From contig CAJTKM010000023.1 of assembly GCA_910576545.1 (NCBI GenBank), positions 1 through 53,709 of the forward strand: DNA of 53,709 nucleotides. The letters are read 5' to 3'. Positions within the stretch are counted from its first letter, which is position 1. Each line of letters begins with the position of its first letter. A program made the translations under genes and the position numbers. This document shows positions 26,447-35,131 of this stretch, one piece after another. The notes beneath the pieces were generated by a model. The model was not told the DNA's origin. It saw only the letters and a program-made list of their open reading frames with translations, and made no database searches. The DNA is from Lachnospiraceae bacterium (lineage in GTDB: Bacteria > Bacillota > Clostridia > Lachnospirales > Anaerotignaceae).

Positions 26447-26505
26447 GTACAACCCCAACAATGTACTAAAAGTGTATCCCAACAATACACACAGACTATA
26501 GTATG

Positions 26506-29500
26506 ATATTCAGAACGATAACAGACGATATAACAGGAGCAAATAAATCTGTCGGATTATTTGGAAAAACTCTAAATGACCTTAAAGGAATATTCAATTC
26601 TTTTAAGCAGAACGGAATTGTAAGCACATTACTCAACACGCCTCTAATCAATATTGATATGCGTGCCATAAATAGATATAATGACGCAATTAGAGCTGGT
26701 AAAAATTTTGAAGAAGCATTAGCTACAGCACGAAGAACTACTAATGCTGCTACGCTCGCGCTGATTGAATCCTCTCATGGAGCTGAAGTCCAAATTGAAA
26801 GAATAACTGCTGCACAAAGGGCTTCAACCATTGCCGCCAAGGCTCATTCAGCCGCCCTCAAAGCCCTCTCCATTGCAGGGAACATTGCAATGATGATAGC
26901 AATCAGCAAAGCAATCCAGCTTGCCATATCCGCATACGACAATTATGTCCATAGGCTTGATAATGCAAAAGAAGCATTAAATTCTTCTGCCGAATCCTAT
27001 GAAAAGAATAAAAAGGAAATTGAAGAATTACAGAAGCAAGTAGATGAATGTGCAAAGTCTATTGCTAACCTTGAAAAGCTGGAAAAAGATGGAAGTATCT
27101 CTATCATTCAGCAGGACGAATTGGACACACTGCGCCAGACAAATGAAGAACTTCAAAGAGAACTTCTCATTAAGCAGGAACTGGCAAAGGTAGATGCTCG
27201 TAAAACTGCTGACGATGCTACCAAACTATTTAATACTGCTGTTAAAAGTGAGTATGCTGGAAATATATATTATAAATCCAGAATTTTAGGAGATGTATCC
27301 CAACAGCAAGAACTTGAGTTTTCTATTGAAGAATACCAACGCCTTGCAGAACAGCAGAAGCGAAACGACATTGCATACGCCAACGGAGAAATTTCATTAA
27401 AGAAATACACCAAAACAAACGATAAACTGATACAGGGAATGGCAGATGCCAGGAACAGGGCAACCGAAATGGCAGATGTTATCAATCAAACTGGCACCGC
27501 CTTGCAAACACTTGAATCATCTGGTGAAACTTTAACTTCTGACCAACAAACCCTGTTGTCACAGACAAATGCCCTAGGTGATGAGTATTCCAACTTCATC
27601 CACCAGATCGATGCAGCAACAAACGCTTTTGAGCAATTAGATGAGAAACAAAAGAGAGTCCGAGTGAAAACAAGGATTATAGAATCTGGTATCAGTGAAA
27701 GTGATGCGCAATCTATTGTTGACAGTTTTAAGGAGAAAGATCTGGATGTAGTTGGTTCTGTAAAGTTTGACTTTGAAGCACCTGAAAAGTCAGATTTTGA
27801 TTCCGCAGAGGAATGGGGAAAGGCTTACGCAGAGAAATTCTTAGAAAGTGCTGTTGAGACTATCGAGAAAGATGAAAGCCTGCAAAATGCAATTGGGCAA
27901 ACAGCAGAAAAAATGATTACTTCACTTGAATCGCTTTCCGATGGTTTTGATAAGATTTCTTCCATTTATGAGGATGTACAGAACAAAGCTGATTTCGATT
28001 ATGGAAGTCTGATTGATGAAGATTTTGTCAATATTTTCAAAGCATACACAGCGGAATATGAGAATTTTGTTGATGTAATAAGTAACTCCCCTACTGACAT
28101 TAAGGCTTGCCAATCCGCATTTGATGATTTGGTAACAGCATGGTTTAATGGGCAGGAACCTTTGAAAAACATCACCGAAGAAACATACGCACTTACTGTA
28201 AAATGGTTAGAGCAAAATGGTGTTGCAAACGCAAACGAAGTTGCAACCTATGCGCTTGCCAAGAGCAAGGTTGAGGCTTTCATTGCAGGACGTGACCTGT
28301 CACAAGTTACTGACGAAGAAATTGCAAAATTCCTTGAAGAAAATGCCGCGCTTGGTGTAACGCAAGAGATGCTTTGGAAGTTACAGCTTGAAATGATTAA
28401 CGCCAGCAATACAAAACTGGATTTCAGCCAACAGCTTGAAGCATTAAATGAACTTGCTGAACGGGCTGGCGTTGCTGCTATCAGCCTGAGTAATATCGGC
28501 GGAGTACAGACTGGAAACGCTATTGCAAATAACCTGATTAATTCTATTGCAAACCCTATGGGGACTCAATTTCAGAAAACCGCAATTGCCCATCAACAGA
28601 AAGCAATTCAGGATAAAATCAATAGCGGTACACCAAAAGTTTCCTACACACCCCGTTCTTCTGGTTCTTCTGGCAGTGGTTCATCTGCAAAAGAAAAATA
28701 CGCTGCCGAAATTGACAAGTATAAAGACCTTTCTGAAGCCGTAGAGGACGTACAGACGAAGATTGAACATCTCAACGATGTTTACGACCACACAGACGAT
28801 ATTAACGAGCAGATTGCACTCAAGGACAAGCTGATTGGTCTGTATCAGGATGAGAAAAACGCCCTCTCCGCTTTGAACAATGCCAGAGATAAAGAAATCG
28901 CAGAGAATGTCCAAAAACTTCGTGATGCAAATTTCCAGGTTGATTACGACCCGAAAACTGACAGACTGAAAATCCATAATCTTGAGCATTTGAACGAGCT
29001 TTCTCAGGATACTATCAAAGATTATGAAGATTTAATCAAGAAAACTGAGGAACTTAACGATGCCAATAAGGACAGCGCAGAGCAATGGACTGACCTTACT
29101 TATAAAATCGTTGAGGCTGGCGATGCAATCAGGGATTTGGAAACCAAAAAATACGAACAGTATATCAAGGATACGGAGCACCTGATTACACTGATGAGCA
29201 ACCGCAAGGATACGCTTGGCGGGGACATTCCTTTCTACACTAATATGATGAACGCCGCTGTTGAGCGGATGATGAAGCTTGCAAAAGAGGGCTACGAGAA
29301 AAACAAGGACGAAATCCAAGACCTGCAGCGTGACTGGATGGATTACTACGACAAGCGTCTGGAACGAGAAAAGGAAATCCTTGAAATGCAGCTTGACAAA
29401 AAAGACGGCGCACTTGACGCTGTTATCAATCTGATTGACGAGCAAATCAAACAGCTTGACGATGAGCTTGATTCCATGAAAAAGCTGAACGAGGAGCGGA

Positions 29501-31824
29501 AAGAAGCACTTGAACTGCAAAAAGCACAGGCTGCTTTGGACAAGGCAAAGGATCAGAAGGTCAGAAAAGTCCTGCGTGACGGGAAAGGCTATGTTTACGA
29601 AGCCGATGAAGATGCAGTCAAAGAAGCAGAAGAAAATCTTGCAGACCTGAAATATGAAAGCAAAGTTTCCTCTATTGAGAAGGAAAAGGAAAAATTAGAG
29701 GAATACAAAAACCTCTGGGCTGAAATCCCCAATCTGTTTGAGAAATACCAGAACGAACTTCTTGCAGAACAGATTCTTGGCGCAGGCTGGGAGCAGAAAA
29801 TTCTTGACGGACGCTTAGATGTTTACAACGATTTCAAAGATTCCTACTTTGATTTGCAGCAGGATATTTTTGACAAGACCGAGGAACTAAACAACCACAT
29901 GAATCAGGAATACCTTGACATGATGGAAATGTTCCAGAAAATGACTGAGATGGCTGAAACACCTGCGGCTGAAGAAAAGAAACAGGGCAAGGTATGGTAT
30001 GTCCAGAAAAACGGACAGGCACCCTCTCAGGCACAGGTTGGAGATAAGATTGTAACCAAAGGCGGCATATACGAAATCGCAGAACCTAATTCCGAAGGGG
30101 CGCACTACAACGCTGAATCGGGTTTCTGGAACAGGAAACTCAGCGATTATCAGGCAAATGTCGTTGATGGTATGTGGGGAACGGAAGTCAAAAATGCAAA
30201 TGCTGAACTCTCCAATATTCTTGGGCTGAATACCCTTTCTAACAAAGATATTGTTGATGCTGCGGAAAATCAGGTCGATGAAATTCGGAACAGTATCATC
30301 GCTTCTGGCGCACTTTCCAAATACACTTCTGAAAACAGCGAGATTACGCAAGACCAGATCCGCACTATGTTTGAAAACATGGATACTCTGGATGGGAACA
30401 GCGTCAGCGTTGAAGGAAATTCCGTCAGGATTGGTGACAATACCTATGCGCTTGAGGATTTGACAAATGCGCTGAATAATTTTGAAATCAATGTAGATAT
30501 TCCACAGATTGCTCCTGATACCAGCGAACCATTTGACGACAGCCAAATGTCCGATACAGACCAGACATATATTAAACAGCTCCAAACTGCATGGAATACT
30601 GCCAAAGCAAATGGCGATACTGAGATGATGAATAAGCTTCATGCAATGGCTGAGGCAAAGCGTGATGAATACAGGAGCGGCAAAACTCCAGAAGAAGCCA
30701 AGGTTTATGAAAAGTCGCAATATGAGTTAAAGAACACGTCTAAAACTGGCGGGGCTTCCCATGGCGGTGAGAAATCAGCACTTCAGCGTGAATATGAATG
30801 GCAGTTATCTAAAGCGAAGGAGTTTGGCGCAAGCAAGGAATATATCAGCAAACTGGAAAGTGCTATTGCGCGTGAGGAATACGGTTCAGGACATACGGTT
30901 GACACTTATACTGACCAATACGGGAAAACCAGCACGATTATCAATGCAACAGATAAGTCAGAAGCGAATATGTCCACTGATGAACTTCAGAAAAAGTATA
31001 ACAGCAACCTGAACAAGAACAGCGGCAGTATGGATAAGCTTGGCAAAGACCTTGGAAAAACAAGTGATGCCCTTTCTGACACAAGCGATTCCATGTATGA
31101 TGCAAGCGACAATATTGGCACTTCTGCAAAAGATGTTGTAGATTCTAATACAGGGTTGAAGGAAAGCCTTGATGGAGTAAAAACGGCTGTCGAGGGTATG
31201 AATTTTGGCAGCGGGAATTATAGCTCAGAAAGCACATATATTGGCGGGACTCGATTCGTAACTGACAAAAGTTCTGGTAAATTAGTTGCCGCAGGTGATA
31301 AAGAGGTTGGTATTTCTTCCAATGACAAAGTTGTGGGTACAAAAACATGGTCATCTGGCGGTAAGACGTATCAAACTACATCTTATCAGAAACCTGGCGG
31401 CAAAGTGGTTACATCCACAAAAGTAACCAGCAGTAACAAGAAGAAAGCCAAAGGTGGTCTAAACCTTCCCCCCGATATTTATAATGTAGATGAATTGGGT
31501 AAGGAAATGATCATTGAGCCTGTGCCCCAAGCCATTCAGGGCAGGTATCACGAAATGACATATGGCGGCAACGTAATCCCTGCCGAGGTGAGTGGAAAGC
31601 TCTGGGAATTTGGTTTGAACCCTGCGGAGTTCATAGAAAAGAACCTGACGAAACTTGTCCAGCCTAATATTTACCCTACTGTTTCCCCCGCATCTTCAAA
31701 CGTGGAAAACCATTACCATGTTGAAAGCCTTGCCCTGCCTAATGTGCAGGATGTTCCTAGTTTCCTGAAAAACCTCTCTATGCTCCCTAATCTAGCCAGC
31801 CAGTATGCGGCAAGGAGGATTTGA
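26506..31824 (+). CDS. Tape measure protein, exon 4
   Basis: This 1772-residue last exon starts IFRTITDDITGANKSVGLFG after intron 3; an ATG at 26503 straddles the splice point and is not a true start. It holds an alanine-rich hydrophobic segment (about 120-145, AAKAHSAALKALSIAGNIAM), long coiled coils (to about residue 1200), and charged C-terminal repeats. It ends in PNLASQYAARRI. No lytic or peptidase motif is obvious. A stretch around 28.4-31.8 kb uses more GC-rich codons than the first exon, which suggests mosaic origin of the gene. Confidence 0.85.
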   Translation: MFRTITDDITGANKSVGLFGKTLNDLKGIFNSFKQNGIVSTLLNTPLINIDMRAINRYNDAIRAGKNFEEALATARRTTNAATLALIESSHGAEVQIERITAAQRASTIAAKAHSAALKALSIAGNIAMMIAISKAIQLAISAYDNYVHRLDNAKEALNSSAESYEKNKKEIEELQKQVDECAKSIANLEKLEKDGSISIIQQDELDTLRQTNEELQRELLIKQELAKVDARKTADDATKLFNTAVKSEYAGNIYYKSRILGDVSQQQELEFSIEEYQRLAEQQKRNDIAYANGEISLKKYTKTNDKLIQGMADARNRATEMADVINQTGTALQTLESSGETLTSDQQTLLSQTNALGDEYSNFIHQIDAATNAFEQLDEKQKRVRVKTRIIESGISESDAQSIVDSFKEKDLDVVGSVKFDFEAPEKSDFDSAEEWGKAYAEKFLESAVETIEKDESLQNAIGQTAEKMITSLESLSDGFDKISSIYEDVQNKADFDYGSLIDEDFVNIFKAYTAEYENFVDVISNSPTDIKACQSAFDDLVTAWFNGQEPLKNITEETYALTVKWLEQNGVANANEVATYALAKSKVEAFIAGRDLSQVTDEEIAKFLEENAALGVTQEMLWKLQLEMINASNTKLDFSQQLEALNELAERAGVAAISLSNIGGVQTGNAIANNLINSIANPMGTQFQKTAIAHQQKAIQDKINSGTPKVSYTPRSSGSSGSGSSAKEKYAAEIDKYKDLSEAVEDVQTKIEHLNDVYDHTDDINEQIALKDKLIGLYQDEKNALSALNNARDKEIAENVQKLRDANFQVDYDPKTDRLKIHNLEHLNELSQDTIKDYEDLIKKTEELNDANKDSAEQWTDLTYKIVEAGDAIRDLETKKYEQYIKDTEHLITLMSNRKDTLGGDIPFYTNMMNAAVERMMKLAKEGYEKNKDEIQDLQRDWMDYYDKRLEREKEILEMQLDKKDGALDAVINLIDEQIKQLDDELDSMKKLNEERKEALELQKAQAALDKAKDQKVRKVLRDGKGYVYEADEDAVKEAEENLADLKYESKVSSIEKEKEKLEEYKNLWAEIPNLFEKYQNELLAEQILGAGWEQKILDGRLDVYNDFKDSYFDLQQDIFDKTEELNNHMNQEYLDMMEMFQKMTEMAETPAAEEKKQGKVWYVQKNGQAPSQAQVGDKIVTKGGIYEIAEPNSEGAHYNAESGFWNRKLSDYQANVVDGMWGTEVKNANAELSNILGLNTLSNKDIVDAAENQVDEIRNSIIASGALSKYTSENSEITQDQIRTMFENMDTLDGNSVSVEGNSVRIGDNTYALEDLTNALNNFEINVDIPQIAPDTSEPFDDSQMSDTDQTYIKQLQTAWNTAKANGDTEMMNKLHAMAEAKRDEYRSGKTPEEAKVYEKSQYELKNTSKTGGASHGGEKSALQREYEWQLSKAKEFGASKEYISKLESAIAREEYGSGHTVDTYTDQYGKTSTIINATDKSEANMSTDELQKKYNSNLNKNSGSMDKLGKDLGKTSDALSDTSDSMYDASDNIGTSAKDVVDSNTGLKESLDGVKTAVEGMNFGSGNYSSESTYIGGTRFVTDKSSGKLVAAGDKEVGISSNDKVVGTKTWSSGGKTYQTTSYQKPGGKVVTSTKVTSSNKKKAKGGLNLPPDIYNVDELGKEMIIEPVPQAIQGRYHEMTYGGNVIPAEVSGKLWEFGLNPAEFIEKNLTKLVQPNIYPTVSPASSNVENHYHVESLALPNVQDVPSFLKNLSMLPNLASQYAARRI

Positions 31825-31828
31825 GTTT

Positions 31829-31854
31829 GAGGGACTGTCTTTGGACAGCCCCTC
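31829..31854 (+). terminator. Terminator-like hairpin after tape measure gene
   Basis: GAGGGACTGTC (31829-31839) pairs with GACAGCCCCTC (31844-31854) with one mismatch. There is no U-run, so termination strength is doubtful. Confidence 0.45.
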
Positions 31855-31904
31855 GAAAATAAAAATACTATATAAAAAATCTTCTATTTTACTATATCAA
31901 TTTA

Positions 31905-31913
31905 TGATATAAT
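31905..31913 (+). promoter_or_regulatory. Extended -10 promoter of the accessory island
   Basis: TGATATAAT (TG at 31905, TATAAT at 31908-31913) is an extended -10 element with a poor -35. It lies 24 nt before the TTG start at 31937 and probably drives the first accessory genes. Confidence 0.5.
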
Positions 31914-31936
31914 ATATATAATAGGAGGTGATATAT

Positions 31937-32104
31937 TTGGAAAAGAATAATAAAAATCAAAACTCTATCCATGAAGTAAACAATATCTTTTCCCAATATA
32001 CAAAACATGGAGAACATCAAAGCGGCAAAAATCTTTTAGACAATTTGATAAAAATTCATCAAGAACCCAATTTGTCTGAAGATACAACAAACGAAAGTGA
32101 GTGA
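31937..32104 (+). CDS. Small hydrophilic protein, TTG start
   Basis: This 55-residue protein starts at TTG 31937, six nt after GGAGGTG, reading E-K-N-N-K-N-Q-N-S-I-H-E-V-N-N-I-F-S. Its stop overlaps the GTG start of the membrane protein gene (GTGA), so the two are coupled. Function unknown. Confidence 0.55.
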   Translation: MEKNNKNQNSIHEVNNIFSQYTKHGEHQSGKNLLDNLIKIHQEPNLSEDTTNESE

Positions 32105-32730
32105 GTAAAATAGATTTATATGAATTGATAAAACTGATACCAGAATTATTGAATTTATTTCTTTCTGGTTTTATTTGTATTACCATTTTTAATTGGCTTG
32201 CAAATAAAAAAATGGAATTTTCAACTATGACATTGTGGAGTGTATTTACAAGCATACTTATAAAAAGTTGCTGCTCCTTAATACATAGTTTTTGCTTAAC
32301 ATCTATTGTGTTTAGCGAATATAGTAAGATTATAATATATGTGCTCATTGGTTGCATTTTGCCATTTATCGCAATATTATTATGTAAAAATAGTTATCTG
32401 CAAAAAATTTTATACAAAATAAGTAGTAAATCAGTTTGCGCAAACATTTTTGACGATGTACTTGATTATAAAAAAAGAACGACCCTCCAGGTATACTTAA
32501 AGGATTCTAATATAATGTATATAGGCACTTTTAAGTTTCTCGAAGAAAATGGATTAGACTCTTATATTGTTTTAATTGACTATGCCTCTTTCGATAAACA
32601 AACAAAAGCAGTAATTTTTGAACCAGACAAACATAATTTACATTCTGTTGCCGTTGTAAATCTTCGTGATATTGAAAGAATAGAAATAATTTATTCAGAA
32701 AATTCGGAAGTATGGAAAAGAATAACTTGA
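32101..32730 (+). CDS. Integral membrane protein of the accessory island
   Basis: This 209-residue protein starts at GTG in a GTGA overlap. Three hydrophobic segments (about 15-35, 45-70, 75-95) precede a cytosolic domain of about 110 residues (TLQVYLKDSNIMYIGTFKFL, then DIERIEIIYSENSEVW). The fold looks like a small regulatory domain on a membrane anchor. It interrupts the tail operon and is probably a lysogenic-conversion or exclusion gene; that is inference. Confidence 0.6.
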   Translation: MSKIDLYELIKLIPELLNLFLSGFICITIFNWLANKKMEFSTMTLWSVFTSILIKSCCSLIHSFCLTSIVFSEYSKIIIYVLIGCILPFIAILLCKNSYLQKILYKISSKSVCANIFDDVLDYKKRTTLQVYLKDSNIMYIGTFKFLEENGLDSYIVLIDYASFDKQTKAVIFEPDKHNLHSVAVVNLRDIERIEIIYSENSEVWKRIT

Positions 32731-32754
32731 TAAAATTCACAGCAGAAATATAGG

Positions 32755-32783
32755 TTGAATATATCCTATGTATCTGGTATAAT
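32755..32783 (+). promoter_or_regulatory. Promoter of phd-doc
   Basis: TTGAAT (32755-32760), 17-nt spacer, TATAAT (32778-32783). The antitoxin start at 32809 follows closely, so the promoter can be autorepressed by the Phd-type protein. Confidence 0.75.
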
Positions 32784-32808
32784 ACTATCAAAAAAAGGAT
32801 GTGGATAT

Positions 32809-33051
32809 ATGCAGGTTAATATAAAAAGTTTAGTTTCGATGACAGAAGCAAATCAGAATTTTTCTAAAGTGGCACGGCTTGTAGATGAGAATGGTATTGC
32901 TGTTATTTTGAAAAATAATGCTCCCAGATATGTTATACTTGACTACAGCAAACTTCAAGAAGATGAAATTGCTGATAACCAGACAGTTGAAGATGTTTCA
33001 AAAATGATCTTAGAGAAACATCTTAAAGCATTTGAGGAGTTGGCAAAATGA
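32809..33051 (+). CDS. phd: Phd/YefM-type antitoxin
   Basis: This 80-residue protein (MQVNIKSLVSMTEANQNFSK start) carries the family pattern V-S-x-T-E-A-x-x-N-F-S-K-V ... A-V-I-L-K-N-N-x-P-R-Y-V-I-L. ATG 32809 follows GGATGTGG; an earlier ATG at 32755 lies in the promoter. The N-terminal half binds operator DNA and the C-terminal helix neutralises Doc. It overlaps the toxin by ATGA. Confidence 0.82.
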   Translation: MQVNIKSLVSMTEANQNFSKVARLVDENGIAVILKNNAPRYVILDYSKLQEDEIADNQTVEDVSKMILEKHLKAFEELAK

Positions 33052-33422
33052 TTAGATTAACAAAAGAACAAATTGTCACAATGCACAAGTTGCTCATAAT
33101 TAAAACTGGTGGATTAGATGGCATTAAAGATAATGGATTACTTGAATCTGCGATTCAAAGTCCCTTTCAAACCTTTATGGGAGAAGAACTTTACCCTACA
33201 ATAATTAAGAAAGCTTCCGTTCTCTGCTATGGATTAATAAACAATCATGCATTTTTTGATGGGAACAAACGTATTGGCATTTTAACAATGCTAACATTTC
33301 TGAAATTAAATGGTGTTGTTCTTACTTGCACTGATAATGAAATCGTACAGCTTGGTCTTGGAATTGCTTCTGGAAATATCAGCCATAATGAAATATCGAA
33401 CTGGATCATACAGCACTGTTAA
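33048..33422 (+). CDS. doc: Doc-type Fic toxin
   Basis: This 124-residue protein has the Doc signature HAFFDGNKRIG at 67-77 (H-x-F-x-D-G-N-K-R). Doc phosphorylates elongation factor Tu and stops translation. It overlaps its antitoxin by 4 nt. The full motif is present, so the enzyme should be active. It would stabilise the prophage or protect the lysogen; its location within the tail region is unusual. Confidence 0.87.
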   Translation: MIRLTKEQIVTMHKLLIIKTGGLDGIKDNGLLESAIQSPFQTFMGEELYPTIIKKASVLCYGLINNHAFFDGNKRIGILTMLTFLKLNGVVLTCTDNEIVQLGLGIASGNISHNEISNWIIQHC

Positions 33423-33458
33423 AAATGTAAAATGGCACACTCAAGGAGATGATGTTAA

Positions 33459-33701
33459 ACGAAAGACACAGACTATCTATTAAAGGCAATGGAAATCATT
33501 GCCGAAACCCTCCCCCACCCTTTCGACCAAACAAAGCGCGGGAGAGTGGCTGAAAAACTACCCAACAACCAATACAAAGTCCAATTACAGGACAAAGTAT
33601 ATACAATTAAATCAAATTTTTCTTTTGAGGTCAATGAGAGCGTTCTTGTGATGTTTCCACAGGGGCGTGACACTGACCTTTATTTATATCCGAATAGATG
33701 A
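33459..33701 (+). CDS. Small OB-fold-like tail protein, apparent ACG start
   Basis: The frame opens after TAA 33456-33458 with ACG AAA GAC ACA GAC TAT and AAGGAGATGATG just upstream; the first ATG (33489) has no ribosome site. From ACG the product is 80 residues. Beta strands such as NQYKVQLQDKVYTIKSNFSF and VNESVLVMFPQGRDTDLYLY suggest an OB-like fold, as in small baseplate hub proteins. Probably part of the tail module. Start choice is inference. Confidence 0.5.
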   Translation, partial: TKDTDYLLKAMEIIAETLPHPFDQTKRGRVAEKLPNNQYKVQLQDKVYTIKSNFSFEVNESVLVMFPQGRDTDLYLYPNR

Positions 33702-33843
33702 TGGTGGATTAAATTACTATAGAATCCTAAATGCTATCTTCTTTCTAATTTCTTGGAATATTTAAGTCAAATGGATTATTATTTGTAGAAAATATCATTT
33801 TTATAGAAACTATGTATACATTGTTCTTAAATCTACTTTGCAG
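33702..33843. other. AT-rich intergenic spacer
   Basis: No ORF or clear structure is supported before the next promoter. Confidence 0.3.
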
Positions 33844-33873
33844 TTGACAATATTAGACAATTTATGGTATAAT
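33844..33873 (+). promoter_or_regulatory. Strong promoter of membrane-protein gene
   Basis: TTGACA (33844-33849), 18-nt spacer, TATAAT (33868-33873): both hexamers match consensus. Transcription would start near 33880, leaving a leader of only about 10 nt. Confidence 0.8.
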
Positions 33874-33889
33874 TTCTTTGGTGATTAAA

Positions 33890-34834
33890 TTGAAAGTAAA
33901 ATTTGAACAACTAATTTTAACATCAATGAAAGAATATATTATGGCTATTTTTCTTATAGTAATCATTATTATATTCATTTATAAATTAGAAAAAATAAAA
34001 TTTCTACAGAAAAAAATTGCCAATATATTAACTATAATTATACCGATTGTTGCAATGACTGTATCAGTAATCTCACAACCTTATTCTTTATCTATTGTAT
34101 TAGGTTTTCTTTTTTTACTTTCTTTTGTTTTAGGCTTTGTTCTTGTAAAAAACAAATTTCAAACTAAAAAATATGTAACTGATTATAAAACTTCAAAGAT
34201 TGCAGTGAAATTACCCATAGATGCGAAATATTCCTTTGATTCCCACCTCATAGAAAATATACCATCCTATGTAGATTCAATTTCATATATGTGCGAAGCT
34301 ATCCGCATAGCAACAAATGAATTTATATTAAAATTTGAAGAAGAAAGTATAGATGAAAAAAGAGAGTTATTGCTACAAGCATTTTTTACTTCAATCTGTT
34401 ACACTATTGCAACTATGTTTGATAATTCAACCCGTGTTCATGTAAGAAAATTTAATGGGCATACTTATAGTAAATTTGTTGCAACATATAGCAGAAGATT
34501 ATATTCGACTTCAATGAAGGATATGTCCTTTGGCAATCTTATGATTGAAGAATCGTTTAAAAAAAGATGCTCTCTTATAAAAACATTAAATCCTAAATTA
34601 CATGAAGATGGTAGTAGTTATAAATTTAAAAATTATTTAACTTTTGCATTACCCCAAATTACTAAAGACAATAAACCAATTTTTTCTATGGGTATTTCTG
34701 TTACAGATAAAAGAAACGAACTTCTCTTTTTTTTGAATTATTGTAGAATTGAAACTTTGATTGGTCAATATATCGCAGATGTCGCAAAAAATCGAAACTT
34801 CACAGATTTTATAGATAGGTTTTATTTTAAGTAA
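33890..34834 (+). CDS. Membrane protein of accessory island
   Basis: This protein of about 314 residues probably starts at TTG 33890, after GGTGATT; TTG 33878 overlaps the expected transcript start. Three hydrophobic helices occur at about 15-90 (YIMAIFLIVIIIIFIYKLEK, TIIIPIVAMTVSVIS, LGFLFLLSFVLGFVLV). The rest is cytosolic and resembles a sensor-like domain (NSTRVHVRKFNGHTYSKFVA, GISVTDKRNELLFFLNYCRI). It has its own consensus promoter, so it is likely expressed in the lysogen. Function unknown. Confidence 0.62.
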   Translation: MKVKFEQLILTSMKEYIMAIFLIVIIIIFIYKLEKIKFLQKKIANILTIIIPIVAMTVSVISQPYSLSIVLGFLFLLSFVLGFVLVKNKFQTKKYVTDYKTSKIAVKLPIDAKYSFDSHLIENIPSYVDSISYMCEAIRIATNEFILKFEEESIDEKRELLLQAFFTSICYTIATMFDNSTRVHVRKFNGHTYSKFVATYSRRLYSTSMKDMSFGNLMIEESFKKRCSLIKTLNPKLHEDGSSYKFKNYLTFALPQITKDNKPIFSMGISVTDKRNELLFFLNYCRIETLIGQYIADVAKNRNFTDFIDRFYFK

Positions 34835-34900
34835 CATCTTTCTTGCTTTATAATATATTAACTATAACATTACATAAAACTAAAGGTCAAGGTGGAAATC

Positions 34901-35131
34901 ATGAAAACAGATATTAATCAAACAATAATTGATCAATTAGATATTTTTATTAAAATGGCAGAAGCTATAAACAGCGGTAATTTAACAATGGCAAAAAATA
35001 TTGACCAAATTATCCGCCAAAAATTAATTGAACACAAGAAATGTCATACACTAAGTACAACTTTTTCTCTTACAGATGAAGAATTATTTATTATTAAAAA
35101 AAACCGAACAACAAATTCTTCTCCAATTTAA
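34901..35131 (+). CDS. Small helical protein
   Basis: This 76-residue protein (MKTDINQTIIDQLDIFIKMA start) has an AAGGTGG site; ATG 34901 is used instead of GTG 34892. It is helical and lysine-rich near the end. Probably follows the membrane protein in one transcript. Confidence 0.5.
   Translation: MKTDINQTIIDQLDIFIKMAEAINSGNLTMAKNIDQIIRQKLIEHKKCHTLSTTFSLTDEELFIIKKNRTTNSSPI

Larger units (their letters stand above)
21882..26505 (+). mobile_element. Large group I intron 3 carrying a regulator, ATPase cassette and antisense gene
   Basis: This 4624-nt insertion separates KNVG from IFRTITDDITGANKSVG of the tape measure protein. The exon end TGTCGGT (21875-21881) pairs over seven positions with GCCGACA (21928-21934), with U.G at the splice point. 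The intron ends in G, and the frame is restored without a split codon. The first 400-450 nt are structured and gene-free (GCTGGGAAAACGGTCAACC, resembling a P4/J3-4 segment, and an AGAATAGG hairpin); a possible P7 is GTCAAG with CTTGAC. The core is therefore 5' and the cargo lies before the 3' splice site, an arrangement like IStrons but without a transposase. The core fold still needs a covariance test. Confidence 0.7.

Noticed and set aside
21882-26505. Group II intron or IStron
   Set aside because: No domain V, no reverse transcriptase and no TnpA/TnpB gene; P1 and terminal G fit a group I intron instead.
19260-26505. Tape measure broken by simple frameshifts (pseudogene)
   Set aside because: Breaks contain hundreds to thousands of inserted bases with group I pairing, and the exons rejoin exactly in frame.
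29887-30720. 277-codon ORF on the minus strand
   Set aside because: Lies wholly opposite the well-supported tape measure exon 4; composition is that of an antisense frame.
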